A stretch of DNA of 64,000 nt. Source: Helicostylum pulchrum. Its lineage: Eukaryota > Mucoromycota > Mucoromycetes > Mucorales > Mucoraceae. The notes below the pieces were generated by a model, which worked only from the letters and a program-made list of their open reading frames with translations, made no database searches and was not told the DNA's origin. This document shows, one piece after another, positions 37,480-49,179 of this stretch. How positions within the stretch are numbered: the stretch's first letter is position 1; each line of letters begins with the position of its first letter. The stretch lies in NCBI GenBank assembly GCA_025677825.1, contig JAIXMO010000011.1:35001-99000 (forward strand). Direction: 5' to 3'. The position numbers and the translations under genes are program-made.

Positions 37480-39407
37480 ATGACTTCTAGTACAGCGATA
37501 TTTACACCGTTACCGACAGAAGAAGACGAAGAAATTCAGTCTTCTTCTGTCACCGAAAGAAACCCAGACCAAATATTAGACGGATTATTATCAAAAGTTG
37601 GGTACGGTTTGTTTCAAAAGAAACTCTTGGTAACAAAAGAAAAAGAGCTAAAAGCAATTCGTTTTTATTAAATATACTGGATAATTAGATTTTATGTGGA
37701 TTTGGGTGGTTAGCCGATAATGTAAGATTATATAATAATAAAGCATACTGAGAAAAATCTAACTTTTGTGTTGTATGTATAAATAGATGTGGCTTCAGGT
37801 AATTTATTCTCTTTTTTTTTTTTTTAGCCCTTTGTTAAGAGTGTAAAAACCTTTTTTTTACTGATATAATAATCTAATAGACTATTGCAATTATTTTGCC
37901 TCGTGTTCAAGGTAAAATAGACTAGTCCTAATATTGATTTCTCAGCTTATTAATATTTTGTTGTATAACAAAAAGATCACTATGATGTACCTGATAAATG
38001 GATTGGCACACTTTCCAGTTCTTTATTTGCTGGTATGACAATTGGTGCTTTTTTCTGGGGCTCGTATTCAGACACAAAAGGTAGAAAATTACCTTATACA
38101 ATGACGCTTGCTATCACGTCCGTATTTGGCTTATTATCCAGTTTTACTTTCAACTTTGAAAGTTTATGCTTTACTCTATTCTTCTTGGGATTTGGCGTAG
38201 GAGGAAATATGCCTACAGACGGTGCTTTATATCTTGAATTCTTACCAAAAGAATACCATTATTTACTGACTTTCATGTCCGTCTTTTTCTCATTTGGCGC
38301 AGTCTTGGCATCGATTATTGGATATTTAATTTTACCAGATTGGAGTTGTCCGGAAGATGGATTACCATGTGATGTAAGCACACAGAATAACGGATGGAGG
38401 ATCATGCTGTTCACTGTATCCATTTTGACGTTCTTAATGCTCATATTAAGGTCAATGTGGTTAAAGTTACCAGAGACACCCAAATTCTTAATGAGTCAAG
38501 ATAGAGCAAACGAAACAATCATTGTGTTGCAGGACATTGCAAGGATTAACGGTGGAACTGTTCATATCAATAGCGAAGAATTACCAATAAAGAGGAAATC
38601 GAAACTCGTTTTCAAGTCGAGCGAGGATATTGAATTAGAGGAAGAGGACGATGGTAACGAAAGGAATCAAATGTTGTCCTCGAACGGTGCTGACTGTCCC
38701 GTACTTCTTGACGACAAGGAAGAAGAAGAAAAAGTAAAGGCAATCAAATTACTGCTAAGTCCCAAGTGGAGATTAACCACATTGTTGATCTGGTCCATAT
38801 GGACTTTTACGTCGGTTGCGTATACCATGTTTAATGTCTTTTTACCGAAATACCTCGAAACACTAGGTTTTGAAGGAGAGGCTGTACCTACACGTAAACA
38901 AGTATATTGGGATTATATGATCTATTCACTCGCTGGTGTGCCAGGATCCGTGGTATGTCGTATGAAATTATATGTGTATATATGTGTATATATTAACACT
39001 ACTTTTACTTTTCCTGCTCACAGATTGCTTCTTACTTGATTGAAACGAGATTAGGGAGAAAAGGAACCATGTCTATTTCAGCCTTTGGATCTTCAGTAGC
39101 GCTCTTTATATTCTCCGTTATTAACTCTCGTGTCACCATGGTCCTATCATCTTCCGCAGTTTCCTTTTTAGCTACATTATTATATGCAGTCATCTACGGC
39201 TACACACCAGAAGTATTCGATACCTCGGTGAGAGGAACAGCTGTCGGTACCGCCTCTGGTTTAGGTAGAATTGCAGGCATCGTTAGTCCCATTATCACCG
39301 GTATCTTATTAACCATCAATACCTCACTACCATTGTATATAAGTGTAATTGGATTTGCTATTGTTGGTTTATGTGTTATTGTTTTACCTTTTGAAACAAG
39401 AAGATAA
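37480..39407 (+). CDS. MFS transporter of the SV2/SVOP type
   Basis: Exons 37480-37629, 37689-37721, 37787-37798 (12 nt), 37881-37911, 37976-38952, 39024-39407; 1587 nt, 528 residues. The short exons spell LLILCGFGWLADN, MWLQ and TIAIILPRVQ, the conserved first transmembrane helix of SV2/SVOP-like transporters, followed by DHYDVPDKWIGTLSSSLFAG, GSYSDTKGRKLPYTMTLAIT (the loop 2-3 signature) and RLGRKGTMSISAFG after helix 8. About 12 membrane segments with a long acidic cytosolic loop between helices 6 and 7 (residues about 275-335). Family members carry organic ions, sugars or phosphate; the substrate is not readable from sequence. It is convergent with the DUF1279 gene, 32 bp between stops. 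Confidence 0.85.
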
Positions 39408-39439
39408 TATATAATAAAAACTTTTTTTTTTCGTGTTTT

Positions 39440-39925
39440 TTAATTCTTTTTATTCGAAATATTTTTCACCCAACCTAATTTTTGTAATCGTTTGGCTACT
39501 GCGGGAGTAATAGCCGCAGTTAAAGATAGTCTAAAAGGTAACAAAATCGTTTTATGGATACCATACGCAATAAAAAACAGAGACGTCAAAGAAGGCTTAT
39601 CTGTTCCTTTCGTTGCGTCTAAAGGTGTATGCTCCATTCCTAAAATTCCCTTGGCTTTTCCAATAACGTAATCTTCAACTTCTCGTACACGATGAGCTCC
39701 CTTGAGTGTAATAAACCCCATTGTAGCGGACAAGTCAACCAGTCCAAGTGCAAGGTATACACCAATACCCACGTAACCATACTTTTTCATAAACTGCTTC
39801 GTTTTTGAGGGCTGTTTTGGCGGAGAACTTGTCGTCACTGTACGACAAATCGGTCTGTTCACAAATAGACTGGATTTGATATAATTAGGTCGTCCTATCG
39901 CTATCCTTTTAATAAGCTGCGACAT
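39440..39925 (-). CDS. DUF1279/FAM210-like mitochondrial membrane protein
   Basis: A single exon of 161 residues. The N-terminus (MSQLIKRIAIGRPNYIKSSL) is basic and lacks acidic residues, as expected for a mitochondrial presequence. The DUF1279 core is KYGYVGIGVYLALGLVDLSA with a membrane segment, and a second conserved block reads AYGIHKTILLPFRLSLTAAI and TPAVAKRLQKLGW. The animal relatives FAM210A/B are inner-membrane proteins. Its 5' region is made of a displaced fragment of the alpha-glucosidase gene that begins only about 60 bp upstream of the ATG. Confidence 0.88.
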   Translation of the reverse strand: MSQLIKRIAIGRPNYIKSSLFVNRPICRTVTTSSPPKQPSKTKQFMKKYGYVGIGVYLALGLVDLSATMGFITLKGAHRVREVEDYVIGKAKGILGMEHTPLDATKGTDKPSLTSLFFIAYGIHKTILLPFRLSLTAAITPAVAKRLQKLGWVKNISNKKN

Positions 39926-39987
39926 TTTATTTAATTGAAAGAAGAAAAGTAAGAAAAAACAAAAACAAAACTCTTTATTATAATACG

Positions 39988-40265
39988 TTTCGCATGATGT
40001 CATTTGACCGAAGAATCATGCTGGGAACGAAAAAATTCAAGAGAATCGTATGCTAAAACTAGCGTAGTAGCAGTAATAGTACCATTTAAGATCACTGCAA
40101 CCTTATTATCTCCTAGTGTTGCAAACAGTACAACGCCATCGGATCTACGAGTTATTTGGAAACTAAAGGGGTTACTCCCTTTTTCCTACGACCTCGGGTC
40201 TTATCTAAAGGAGAGTCTGGATCAACAGCTTGGTTTTGCTCTCTATCGTGAATCTAAAAAATCAA
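39988..40265 (-). pseudogene. Internally deleted second copy of the GH31 alpha-glucosidase gene
   Basis: Aligning with the intact gene at 42-45 kb, the segment begins with the same 3' flank (CGCATGATGT at 39991, as at 42061) and covers the C-terminal codons to CCTAGTGTTGCA. It then jumps directly to AACAGTACAACGCCATCGGA, which lies about 2.2 kb away (44391 on) in the intact gene, and continues to the start of exon 3. Smaller deletions remove about 34 bp near 40187 and the Gly-run codons. Same orientation, about 2 kb from the parent. It cannot encode an enzyme. Confidence 0.85.
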
Positions 40266-40560
40266 CGCGTTATATTCATCATTAACTACTTGAGAGGGTC
40301 TTTGTCAGTTTAACAATTGATATGTGCAGCAAATACAGACAATTATTCATATAAAAAAAAGACAATGAATGCATATAGTTTACAATTTTTTATTAAGTGA
40401 AAAAAAAAACACTTAAGCTAGAATATTTCGAGCTGTATACAATTATTTCTTCAAAGTATCGCTTAACAATTTGAAAAAATGATATTTATAAAAATGGAGC
40501 GTTTTTATTGGCTAGCGATGCTCCGCAGCAAAATAAAAAAAGTATGTTTTTTTTCCCTTT
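40266..40560. other. Spacer with no supported gene
   Basis: About 300 bp of AT-rich DNA between the glucosidase fragment and a compositionally different block. It ends in C/T-rich runs. Confidence 0.5.
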
Positions 40561-41465
40561 TTTTTTCCTTTTTTCTTCTTCGCCATTCTTTATCTTTTGG
40601 AGGACATGCTTCAGGTGCTGTGACTGGGGTAGTATAGCGTAAGACCAGAGATCGGTTACTTATGCCGCTGTAAAGGTTTAGGACTTACTTATTAATGTTC
40701 GTAGCGACTTGCTGTTAGTAGCGGCTAGTGCCAGCGTCTTGCATGCCAATTAGCACACATCACTTTTGTTAGTAAAATAACAAATAGCTTTGATGGTTTA
40801 ACAGCTTGCGCGGGCGATAGTTTTGTGGTCACCATTCTATCGCTGGTCACTTAGTAGCATATGAGTGCTAATACCGACCGCAATCTTCGTGTGCATGTGG
40901 GATTGAACATTATTTTTTGACCATTAACTCATTTATATAAGTGGGGGATCTTTTGACTCTATGCTAAGGGGTTGTTTGATCTTGAAGTTCAGACATGCAT
41001 TCTAGTAGTTCGCCTCTACCCTTGCGTTTTTATGCTTGCCTTGGAAATCTGCATTAGAGCAGCTCGGTGGTGATGGTTCCCGCAGCTGTTCATACGTCCA
41101 CCACTTTCCCAACAACGCATTAGATGCTGTCTAGTGTTGACGGAGGACGTAAACGTGTATAGTGACATGCTGTTGACGCTTTTGGATAGTGTAGGGCCTA
41201 TTCTTAAGCCAGCCTCACTTGGATCTAGTATGAGACCGGTGTTACTTTTTCGTTTTTGTGTGTTGTTGGTTGGCCTTAAACTGAAAAAGTAATACAAGTG
41301 TGGTATCTAAGTACGACTTGGTAAGTTTGATACTCCTGTAATGGGAGTAAGTGACAGTTATCGGATAAAGACCTATTTTTTGGGACCTGATGTGTTTACA
41401 CCTTCTCGTGGTAGTTATCCTGTGAGTATTAGTGCTGTTTACTGCGGCATTAGGAAACAAAGATA
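40561..41465. other. Block of balanced base composition, possible non-coding RNA or inserted element
   Basis: About 900 bp much richer in G+C than the surrounding intergenic DNA and almost free of homopolymers. It has no long frame with recognisable motifs on either strand. It contains possible hairpins: GCGATAG (about 40813) pairs with CTATCGC (about 40837), and ACTCC (about 41332) with GGAGT (about 41344). It ends just before AATAAACACTTTATTTTATT-like sequence. It lies between the two glucosidase copies. It could be a structured RNA gene, a non-autonomous element or old inserted DNA; I cannot decide. Confidence 0.35.
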
Positions 41466-42094
41466 AACACTTTATTTTATTTTTTTACTTAATAAAGAGT
41501 TATAAACTATATACATTCACTGTCTTTTTTTTATATGAATAATTGCCTGTATTTTCTGCACATCAATTGTTACACTGACAAAGGCCCTCTCAAGTGCTCG
41601 ACAGAGTATCAAAAACGCAAAACGGATCTTCACAGCTCCTCTTTTAGATTAGTACGTACTTCTCTTCTTATATTGATGGTCTACCTACCCAAAAATGCCA
41701 TCTGCTTTTTATGTATGCATCATAAAGATAAGTATTCATGTGAAGACAAAAGATATACTATTTCCGAACAACTTGGCTTAAACAATTGTTTGTACGATAG
41801 CATTGGTCACGGGCTTCGTGTAGTGAAACCACCGCTTCCCTATATCGCTTTGGGTTTTGTTTACTATCTTTGAATTTAGCTGTCGAGGTTACTCCAGTAA
41901 TGTGATTTAGATAATTATTACACCTTTTTTTTCCCCGTAGGCTTGGAGAGAGGGCTCGAAAAACTTGTTGTTTTTTTACGCTTGTTTTGGCGACATGATT
42001 TTTTTATTTTTTTAATTGAGTACTTTTTTAGATTAAAAAAACCAAAACCTTTATAATTTTCGCATGATGTTGTTTGACCCAAGTACCAACAAAT
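41466..42094. other. Spacer downstream of alpha-glucosidase, one doubtful ORF
   Basis: A plus-strand frame at 41535-41873 (112 codons, begins MNNCLYFLHINCYTDKGPLK, with a Cys/His-containing CFLCMHHKDKYSC) has no family I know and no clear promoter or splice signals. The remaining sequence is AT-rich. The frame is not supported enough to call. Confidence 0.35.
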
Positions 42095-45001
42095 TCAAGA
42101 GAAATGTATGCTAAAACCTTTATCGAGAAAAACTGTGCCACCAGTCACTAGCGTAGCTGTAGTAGTACCATTTAGGACCATTGCAACCTTTTTATCTCCT
42201 AGTGTTGCAGAAGAATAAGTAATGTTCTGATCACTTAGAATAGTAATATTTCCTATACATTCAGTATTTCGATAATTAAATTGGCCATTGACAGTAAGCG
42301 TATTACCAGTAAAGATAAAATTGATGCTTGACTTATTTACAGGTTGAATAGAATACCCGTCATCAATATACAATCTTCCAAAAGCCTGTCTATTTTCATC
42401 CAAGGCTACAATTATATTGTATGGTGTCGCGTATGTCTTATCCACAAGAAGTTCTGGTACTTTGGTAATAATAACAGCCCCACCTCGAATATGAACAGGT
42501 ACATGTGTTAATGGTGCGTCTAACGTAACTATAAAATTCTCTTCTACAGAACTATTCGTTCTTAAAACATCATGTGTATACCAGTCATACCAAAGTCCAG
42601 GAGGAAATTGTGCTTCAACCGTAACTGCAAGATCAACCAAAACTGGAGATATCAAAATATCCGAGCCTAGCATTATTTGCTCATCATTATACGCAAATAC
42701 ACTAGCGTACTGAGGATACTCAAATACCAAAGGTCTCCAAACACCCGTACCTAGTCGATTTGATTCTTCAAATAAAGTATAAAAGTAAGGTAGCAGAGCG
42801 TACCGAACTTTAAGCGCTTTACGACTAGCTTCAGCTGTACTCTCCCAAACGTACGGTTCTTGATCAATGGACGCGTCTCCGTTATGCATACGAGCAAACG
42901 GATAAAAAGATCCAAGCTGCATCCACCGTGTACACAGGTTCTCTGTCGCATCACCAACAAACCCACAAATATCTGCACCAGAATAGCTAATACCGTACAT
43001 TTGAAAATTAAAAATATCTGCAATTGTTCCTTTCATATCTTCCCAAGAGGACATAATATCTCCGGTCCAGTGTCCCATATTACTTCCGCTACCAGCAAAT
43101 GTAGCTCTACTCAACAAGAATGGACGTGTAGAGGAGTTGTACGCTAATAAAGCCTTTTTTCCTCTTTTTTTTTAGTATAAAATGATACAACCAAATAAAT
43201 AAATAATTACCTGTCTTGTAATATATCCTTCGGCATGGCCATAAAGATTGTGTACATCATAATGAGATATATTTCCATAATGCTGAGCGGTCATAGCAAC
43301 AGTCTTTTCAGATAAATTTCCTGCACCGTTATTAATAACGTAATTAGGGTAGAGTAAATTACGAGTTTCTCCTGGAGGCTGTCCTAGAGCATTCAAAGCC
43401 AATTCTTGGAGCGCATGTAATCGTACCTGCTCCTCTCTTGTGTTTTGCCACGGTTCAGACTTCGGTTTCACAGAAAAAGAATCATTTAAAGATCCACAGG
43501 AACCTAGACAAAACGAAGCCGGCTCGTTCATATCGATCCAAATACCATCCAGCTTCAATACCTCCATCCACTCCATAATTTCGCGCTGCCAATAGTTTGT
43601 GATATTGGGATGCCACCAATCTGGAAACGCAGTATACCCTGGCCAAACCTGACCTTGATACTCGGACCCATCCACACTCTTAACAAACACGTTTGACTCT
43701 TGACCTCGTACATACGCTTGATACGAACTATCGACCGCGATAGCAGGATCTACCATCACCACAAGCCTCTTTCCTTGTTCATGTAAACTATTTGAAAACG
43801 CAACCGTTTTTTCTCGCGGGAAATTGACTGCATCAAACGTAAAATCTTTTCTGCCGTCCATATAATCAATATCGATCCATTGAACTTCTAGTGGAATATT
43901 ATTTTTTTCGTGCATTTCTACTACATGTTGTACATGCGCAATACTGGTATAGTTGTAACGACTATTTTGGTATCCCAACATCCAATGCGCTGGCATCATC
44001 GGTTTGCCAACTAAACTGGTGTATGCTTGAACTACAGAATTTGGTTTAGCGTCTTGAGGCACGAAAAAATAAAAGTCCAGTATACCACCAATGGCTTTAT
44101 ACGTAATTCGATCTTCTGTGGTAACGATATCCATACCGTGTGCATTTAAAAGAAACACACCGTGTGCCGCTCCATTATCGTTCCTAATATCCATATAGAA
44201 CGTTTGAGCTCCATACATATTTCTATACATGTCATGCGCGTCTCTGGTAAACAAGGTGGTAACATTACGTGTACGTTTGAAAGGAGCTAAAACTTCACCC
44301 ACCCCGTAGATATTGGTGCCATTAGCAGGTAAATGTGTTGATATCTCCAGGTACTGGTCTTCGAAAACAAGGGGAAAATCAGCTGTATCAAACAGTACAA
44401 CGCCATCGGATTTACGAGTTACTTGAAAACTAAAGGGGTTACTCGTGTAATTAAATCCATAGTAATTAGTGTTGCCCTTTTTCCTACGACCTCCTCCCCC
44501 TCCTCCTCGAGATTGAATATCAGGTCTTATCATACCTAAAGGAGAGTTTGGAACAACAACTTGGTTTTGTTCTTTATCGTAAATCTATAAAATCAATTAT
44601 TTCTTAGTATATAAAAAGTGTATCCGAGATAATTTCAATTACTTTGACGTGAATTCTTTCGCTGGTTTCATATACAATATCAACAACTAGGTTTTGAATC
44701 AGAATACCATATAAACTGGAATTGCCATTAGCAACCAAAGGAATCTCTATTCCCAAAGGCTTTTGTAAAATATTCGCTTCGTCAACCCTATAACCTTGTG
44801 TACCCGTTGAGGTATCTACTGAAAAAAAAAACTGTCAATACTACTCCCCGAGACTTTGCAAAACTTTTATTACTTGCCATAGTTGGGAAAGTCGTACGGG
44901 TTGTTATATAACCCGTAGTTCTTTTTGTACGTGTCCATATCTTGTTGACAACGTATTAACTGCAGTGAAAGTACGATACATGATACGATTATTAGTTTCA
45001 T
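42095..45001 (-). CDS. Secreted alpha-glucosidase, glycoside hydrolase family 31
   Basis: Exons 45001-44878, 44818-44643, 44584-43211, 43153-42095; 2733 nt, 910 residues. A signal peptide (MKLIIVSCIVLSLQLIRC) indicates secretion. GH31 landmarks are GVGEVLAPFKR, MMPAHWMLGYQNSRYNYTS, QWIDIDYMDGRKDFTFD, the nucleophile motif DGIWIDMNEPASF, and SGSNMGHWTGDIMSSWEDMK with the general-acid Asp. Many N-x-S/T sites fit a glycoprotein. It splits terminal alpha-1,4 (maltose, starch) glucosides for uptake. Intron 1 has a GC donor (TATG|GCAAGT). A run of six Gly with RRKK early in exon 3 is odd for the family. The fourth exon's acceptor was placed so that LLAYNSSTRPFLLSRATF stays in frame. Confidence 0.93.
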
Positions 45002-45352
45002 ATGTTTTTAAGGAAAGGAAAAAAAAAAGGAAAGCGGGGAGTACACAGTTCATGCACGATAAGTCAAGGCAATTATAACATGGTCACAGTGTGACTACAA
45101 ACTCATCGTTTTGGTGTATTAGTAGCAATATACTAATAGTACTATATTAAATGAATATACGTTTTTTAAAGTAGAAACAGAATTCGACTTAGCTATTTCG
45201 TGTAAACGTATTGTACGAAAACCCTGTTTATCTAACATAATTATGATAGTGGTGCACCTAGATATAAACGCGTGTTAAACACGTGGATATCACGTGCGCT
45301 GTTTTTTATTTAAAAAGATATATTAAATATTGTGGTCTAAGATAATATGTGA
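45002..45352. other. Alpha-glucosidase upstream region
   Basis: About 350 bp between the enzyme start and the tRNA, with no frame. It should contain the promoter of the glucosidase; I cannot name its elements. Confidence 0.5.
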
Positions 45353-45425
45353 GGGGCTATGGCCCAATGGATAAGGCGTCTGACTACGAATCAGGAGATT
45401 CCAGGTTCGACCCCTGGTAGCCTCA
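45353..45425 (+). tRNA. tRNA-Arg (anticodon ACG)
   Basis: 73 nt, no intron. The acceptor stem GGGGCTA pairs with TAGCCTC (one G-T wobble), the D arm is GCCCAATGGATAAGGC, the anticodon stem-loop is TCTGA-CTACGAA-TCAGG with ACG at positions 34-36, and the T arm is CCAGG-TTCGACC-CCTGG. The discriminator base is A, and a T-run follows near 45436 as Pol III terminator. Inosine at position 34 would let it read CGU, CGC and CGA codons. Confidence 0.96.
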
Positions 45426-47760
45426 CATCTTCTTTTTGTATTTTTTTGATGGAAAGCAGTGTATGTAGACATTGTGTTACAAGGTTTCCTTTGCATTTGT
45501 TTTACAGATTGGTTTTATGAAATGATTAAACAATAGAATTATTTTGTAAAAGTTCAAAGTTAAGTGAGCATCAGGTTTTAAGTTGTCCAACTAGAATATA
45601 AAGTATATAAACTAACGTTTATAAAGAATAAAGAAAAATAAAAGAAGAGAGTTTACAATGGATAATAATAATAATATATATCCAAGTGATCTTTTTATAA
45701 TAAGATTATAATGTCAAACGATTATAAGTAAAAGTTAAGGTAAAACTGAGATAGATTTATTTAGGGTAAGAATATGTAATGGTATTTATACTAAATAAGT
45801 TCGGTAAGTTTGTCCTTTGATAAATATCAAAGAGACCTTGAAATATAGTTTGAAGTATCCATGAAATATTGAAGGATATTAATAAAGGTGATAAAAAGTT
45901 GTGTAATAATAAATGTTTCAGTCTTTCATTCTAGAATATCTGACATTTGACGTTCTTACATGTAATATGTAATATAAAGAGAATAAAAAGGATAAAAAGA
46001 GTAAAATAGTAACAGGACCTACATTATAATATGCAGTCTGATATAAAAGGTAAAAGTAATTGTAACGGTACCAGCATGTGTAAAATATGTCAGGCAATAG
46101 TAAAAATAATGAAAAAGGAGTCTAAAGTGACGAAAAAAGGTGAACAATAATATATATGAAATAGTGTAACAGTAGGAATAATTTGGGAAATAGTAAAAGC
46201 GTCAGTACCAGGAAAGATAAATTGAATAAAACAGTAGTGTAAATAAGAGTTTGATAAGTATGAAAAACACAGCGCGTAACAATGCCTTTGCTTAATGTTA
46301 CTGAAGGGGGCCTTTTTTACATTCGAAAGCAAATTTTGTACTTCAGGGAGATATAACTTTGCCAGACTTTTCGCGAATTTATTTAACATACTGTTAATCA
46401 AATAGATAGTGCAGTAAAGTGTAAAAAAAGGATACAATGTTCTTGCTACTGCTATTATAACAAAGCTTAAAGGTCTTTAGTAGCCCTTTTCTGCTCATTT
46501 ATAAATATATGTACTACAGCCAAAATTGAGCGAGTAAACACGCTTTCAAAAGAGAGACACTATTTTAACTTTATCTTCGAACTATAATTATTCGCTCAGT
46601 GGTTATATTAAAAATATTATTTTAGATGTCTTAGAAGCTTTTAAAAGAGCGCTTTATCATTATAGTTCATATAAAACCAAATTACATCAGGGGGAATTGT
46701 AAATAACCCGTAAAGATTTTCCAAAAAACAAGCGGGGCGGACCTTTCAAAATAACAACAACAACGGCACCAAAACGTAGAAAAGTATAGAGCCACAAGAG
46801 GTTTTCAGTAGTTTATATTAAAGACGTCTTCCTAATAACTATGCAACTTGGGTAAAAAAAAGTCTTTCGAAAAAAAAGTGCGTATTATTAACTAGATGTA
46901 TTATGTTGTTATCGCTTTTAATACCTTGATATAGTAGCACATCAATTCGGATACCTTATATTTATGGAAAACATTTTTTTATTACATGCGCATATATGTA
47001 TGTATGTATGGGAACAGAAATTCAGTTGTTATTTAAAGTCCTTTGAATATCATATTGAGGGAAGGAGAAGATTGTGGTGGAGTCAGATGTAAATATGAAT
47101 GAGAATAAGATAATTTTAAATTAAGTGGGATTGAATAAATCTACTTAAGGTGTTCTTCAGCACCGTGTTTTTATCCCGGCTTTATCCCCAAATAAGTCTT
47201 CTGTTTCTTTAGCATTTTCTGCTGAATATCCATAGCCTTAGTAGATACAAAGAAATTATTCTCTGTTTATTACTGCCGTACTTATCGGTATTTTTTGTTG
47301 GGCTCTTTCTTCAGTAACCAATGATTTCATAGCCTTCATTTATTCTTGTTAATTCTTGGTACTGATTGGAGGTAACAGTTTCAACAGTTGAGGATGCCGA
47401 GCGATTCAGCAAGTCAACGATATGCTACGTAAATATTTTCCGTTTAAAAATGCAGGGAATTTTTGATTACACAGTCGATTGAAAAAGTGTGAACCATATC
47501 CGTTTGCACCGACAGCACCATACCATAGAAAAAAGCACCTTTTGAAAAATGTACGCATACGTAAAAGAAAAACTTGTTTTTACATTCCTGTCTTTTTTAC
47601 GAGTAAATGAAATAGATCATGTAACTAGAACGGTGCAACATATATTTTTTTATTTATATAATTGACATATCGTTGAATTGAAAGTTCCAACTCTAGCGCC
47701 TAAAACTCTCTTTATCGCTGCTATTATTACTTAGGTAAGGGGGAGGGAATCAAAAACAGA
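45426..47760. other. Gene-poor AT-rich region
   Basis: About 2.3 kb with no supported gene. Between about 47050 and 47420 the minus strand shows broken protein-like pieces (QYQELTRINEGYEIIGY, STKAMDIQQKMLKKQKTYLG), probably a decayed mobile-element or repeat gene. The minus-strand frame at 46090-46437 is hydrophobic low-complexity sequence and looks like chance. Confidence 0.5.
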
Positions 47761-47949
47761 TCATCTGCCTTGATATAAATCGATAATAACTTGAACGGTT
47801 TGACATTCTACAATTTCGTCTTCATACGCATCGATGCAATAGTCATCGGAAAGCTTCGAGCCAATTCCCATTAAATCATTTTGATTAGCACCCAAGCCTT
47901 CTAATAGTCTATCGGTACTATGAACTGTACCACTGCGACATTGAATCAT
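47761..47949 (-). CDS. Small acidic protein of unknown function
   Basis: A single-exon frame of 62 residues, MIQCRSGTVHSTDRLLEGLG...DDYCIDAYEDEIVECQ...IDLYQGR. It has balanced composition unlike the chance frames nearby, which favours a real gene. Charged and without membrane segments. I do not recognise it. It may also be one exon of a longer gene. Confidence 0.4.
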   Translation of the reverse strand: MIQCRSGTVHSTDRLLEGLGANQNDLMGIGSKLSDDYCIDAYEDEIVECQTVQVIIDLYQGR

Positions 47950-48395
47950 GATAGTTCGTTTAACAATTTTTTTTAATATTCATTTTTGTATTAAAATTGG
48001 AGAGAGGGGGAAAGAAAAGCTTCTTATTTTTTTGACGGGGTGACGACTTAACGTTTAGGGAGGGGTGTCGAGACTATTAAATAATATGACATGTCCGTTA
48101 AACTTGTAGCTGTACCACGCGAGGTGATAGTATTCTCTTGCTCGTAAAAGATGTTGAATAATTCTTTTTCGCACTAAAATAGGAGATCTACTTTATAGTA
48201 AATTCAAGAGGAGTTACGTTTAAATAAGTAACTTGTTGATGCAAAAAAGACATTTAAATGAACAATGGGATATGTACACACGTGATTAAATTGCGTCATG
48301 AAAGGAATTGCTTAGCGATAAGCTGCTGTAAAGAAGGGTAAAAGAAAAGTAAAATAATTCACAACTTTATATATAAAAAAAAGGAAAAAAAATAA
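47950..48395. other. Intergenic region, no supported gene
   Basis: About 445 bp between the small ORF and SNX3 (both on the minus strand). A/T runs and a purine-rich start near 48000-48070. No feature seen. Confidence 0.5.
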
Positions 48396-49055
48396 TTAAT
48401 AGTTATAGTTATCACGGGAGAAATTGGGATCTTGAATAAAAGCAGCGAGAACTTTACTACCAGTTTGTAATAAAGGATGCCCAGCAACACTAAATACATA
48501 AGAGAATTTTAACATTATTTTTCTTTTTATACTGTATATATAAAGCCTAAACTTACATTTGTAAAAATCTTTCTAACCCCTCTCTACGTTGTTCAATAAC
48601 CTCATCTGCAAATCTATTTGTAAAGACTTTTCCGGGCAAAGGAGGAATGTTGACTCTAGTCGATTCACGTTCCAATACATCTCTAAACCACTCGAAATCA
48701 CTGTATCTTCTACGAACTGCTGATTGTTTCAACTTGAAAGCCGGGATGTTCGTCTGCGTATAAGAAAATAAGTAATTATAATCTAGCCTATTTATTTTTT
48801 CTCTTTTCTTACTCTGCAAAGAATCTCGTAGTCTGTGTACATTTTACGACCAAAGCCTTTTACAATATATTGTTGTCAGTATACATATACAGTATACAAC
48901 AAAAGTGTGTGTACTTTACCATGTGTTTGAGGATTCTTTACCTCAATTTCTAAAAAGTTTTCTGGAATACCATAACGTTCTTCAATAGTTTGATCCCGGG
49001 TTGAAGCACCTGTCATTGTTTGAAAGGACTGAAACTTGTGTGGACCAGCTGACAT
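48396..49055 (-). CDS. SNX3: Sorting nexin-3 (PX domain)
   Basis: Exons 49055-48920, 48856-48813, 48753-48557, 48489-48396; 471 nt, 156 residues, the usual SNX3/Grd19 length. The PX domain spans nearly the whole protein: [39 protein letters not shown] (RRYSDF binds PI3P), [38 protein letters not shown] and [16 protein letters not shown]. It works with retromer on early endosomes to recycle membrane cargo. It starts only 124 bp after the TRM1 stop on the same strand. Confidence 0.96.
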
Positions 49056-49179
49056 TTAGTTCTTTATAATTATTATTGTATATGTGTGTATAAGAAAAAG
49101 ATACAGAAAAAAAAATATAGAACGGTTTTTGTTGTTTCTTTTGCTGAGATTTAAATATGTTTATTATTTTTGTGTATTT

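Noticed and set aside
39988..40265. Possible retrocopy of the glucosidase gene
   Set aside because: No poly-A tail is attached, the 3' flank of the parent is included and the gaps do not coincide with introns; deletion within a DNA duplication is the simpler account.
40004..40285. Plus-strand 93-codon frame that could look like a small gene
   Set aside because: It is antisense to the deleted alpha-glucosidase copy and arises from it.
42860..43147. Plus-strand frame within the glucosidase gene
   Set aside because: Antisense shadow of a long conserved exon.
46090..46437. Minus-strand frame of 115 codons in the 45.4-47.7 kb region
   Set aside because: Phe/Ile/Tyr-rich chance frame in AT-rich DNA with no recognisable pattern.
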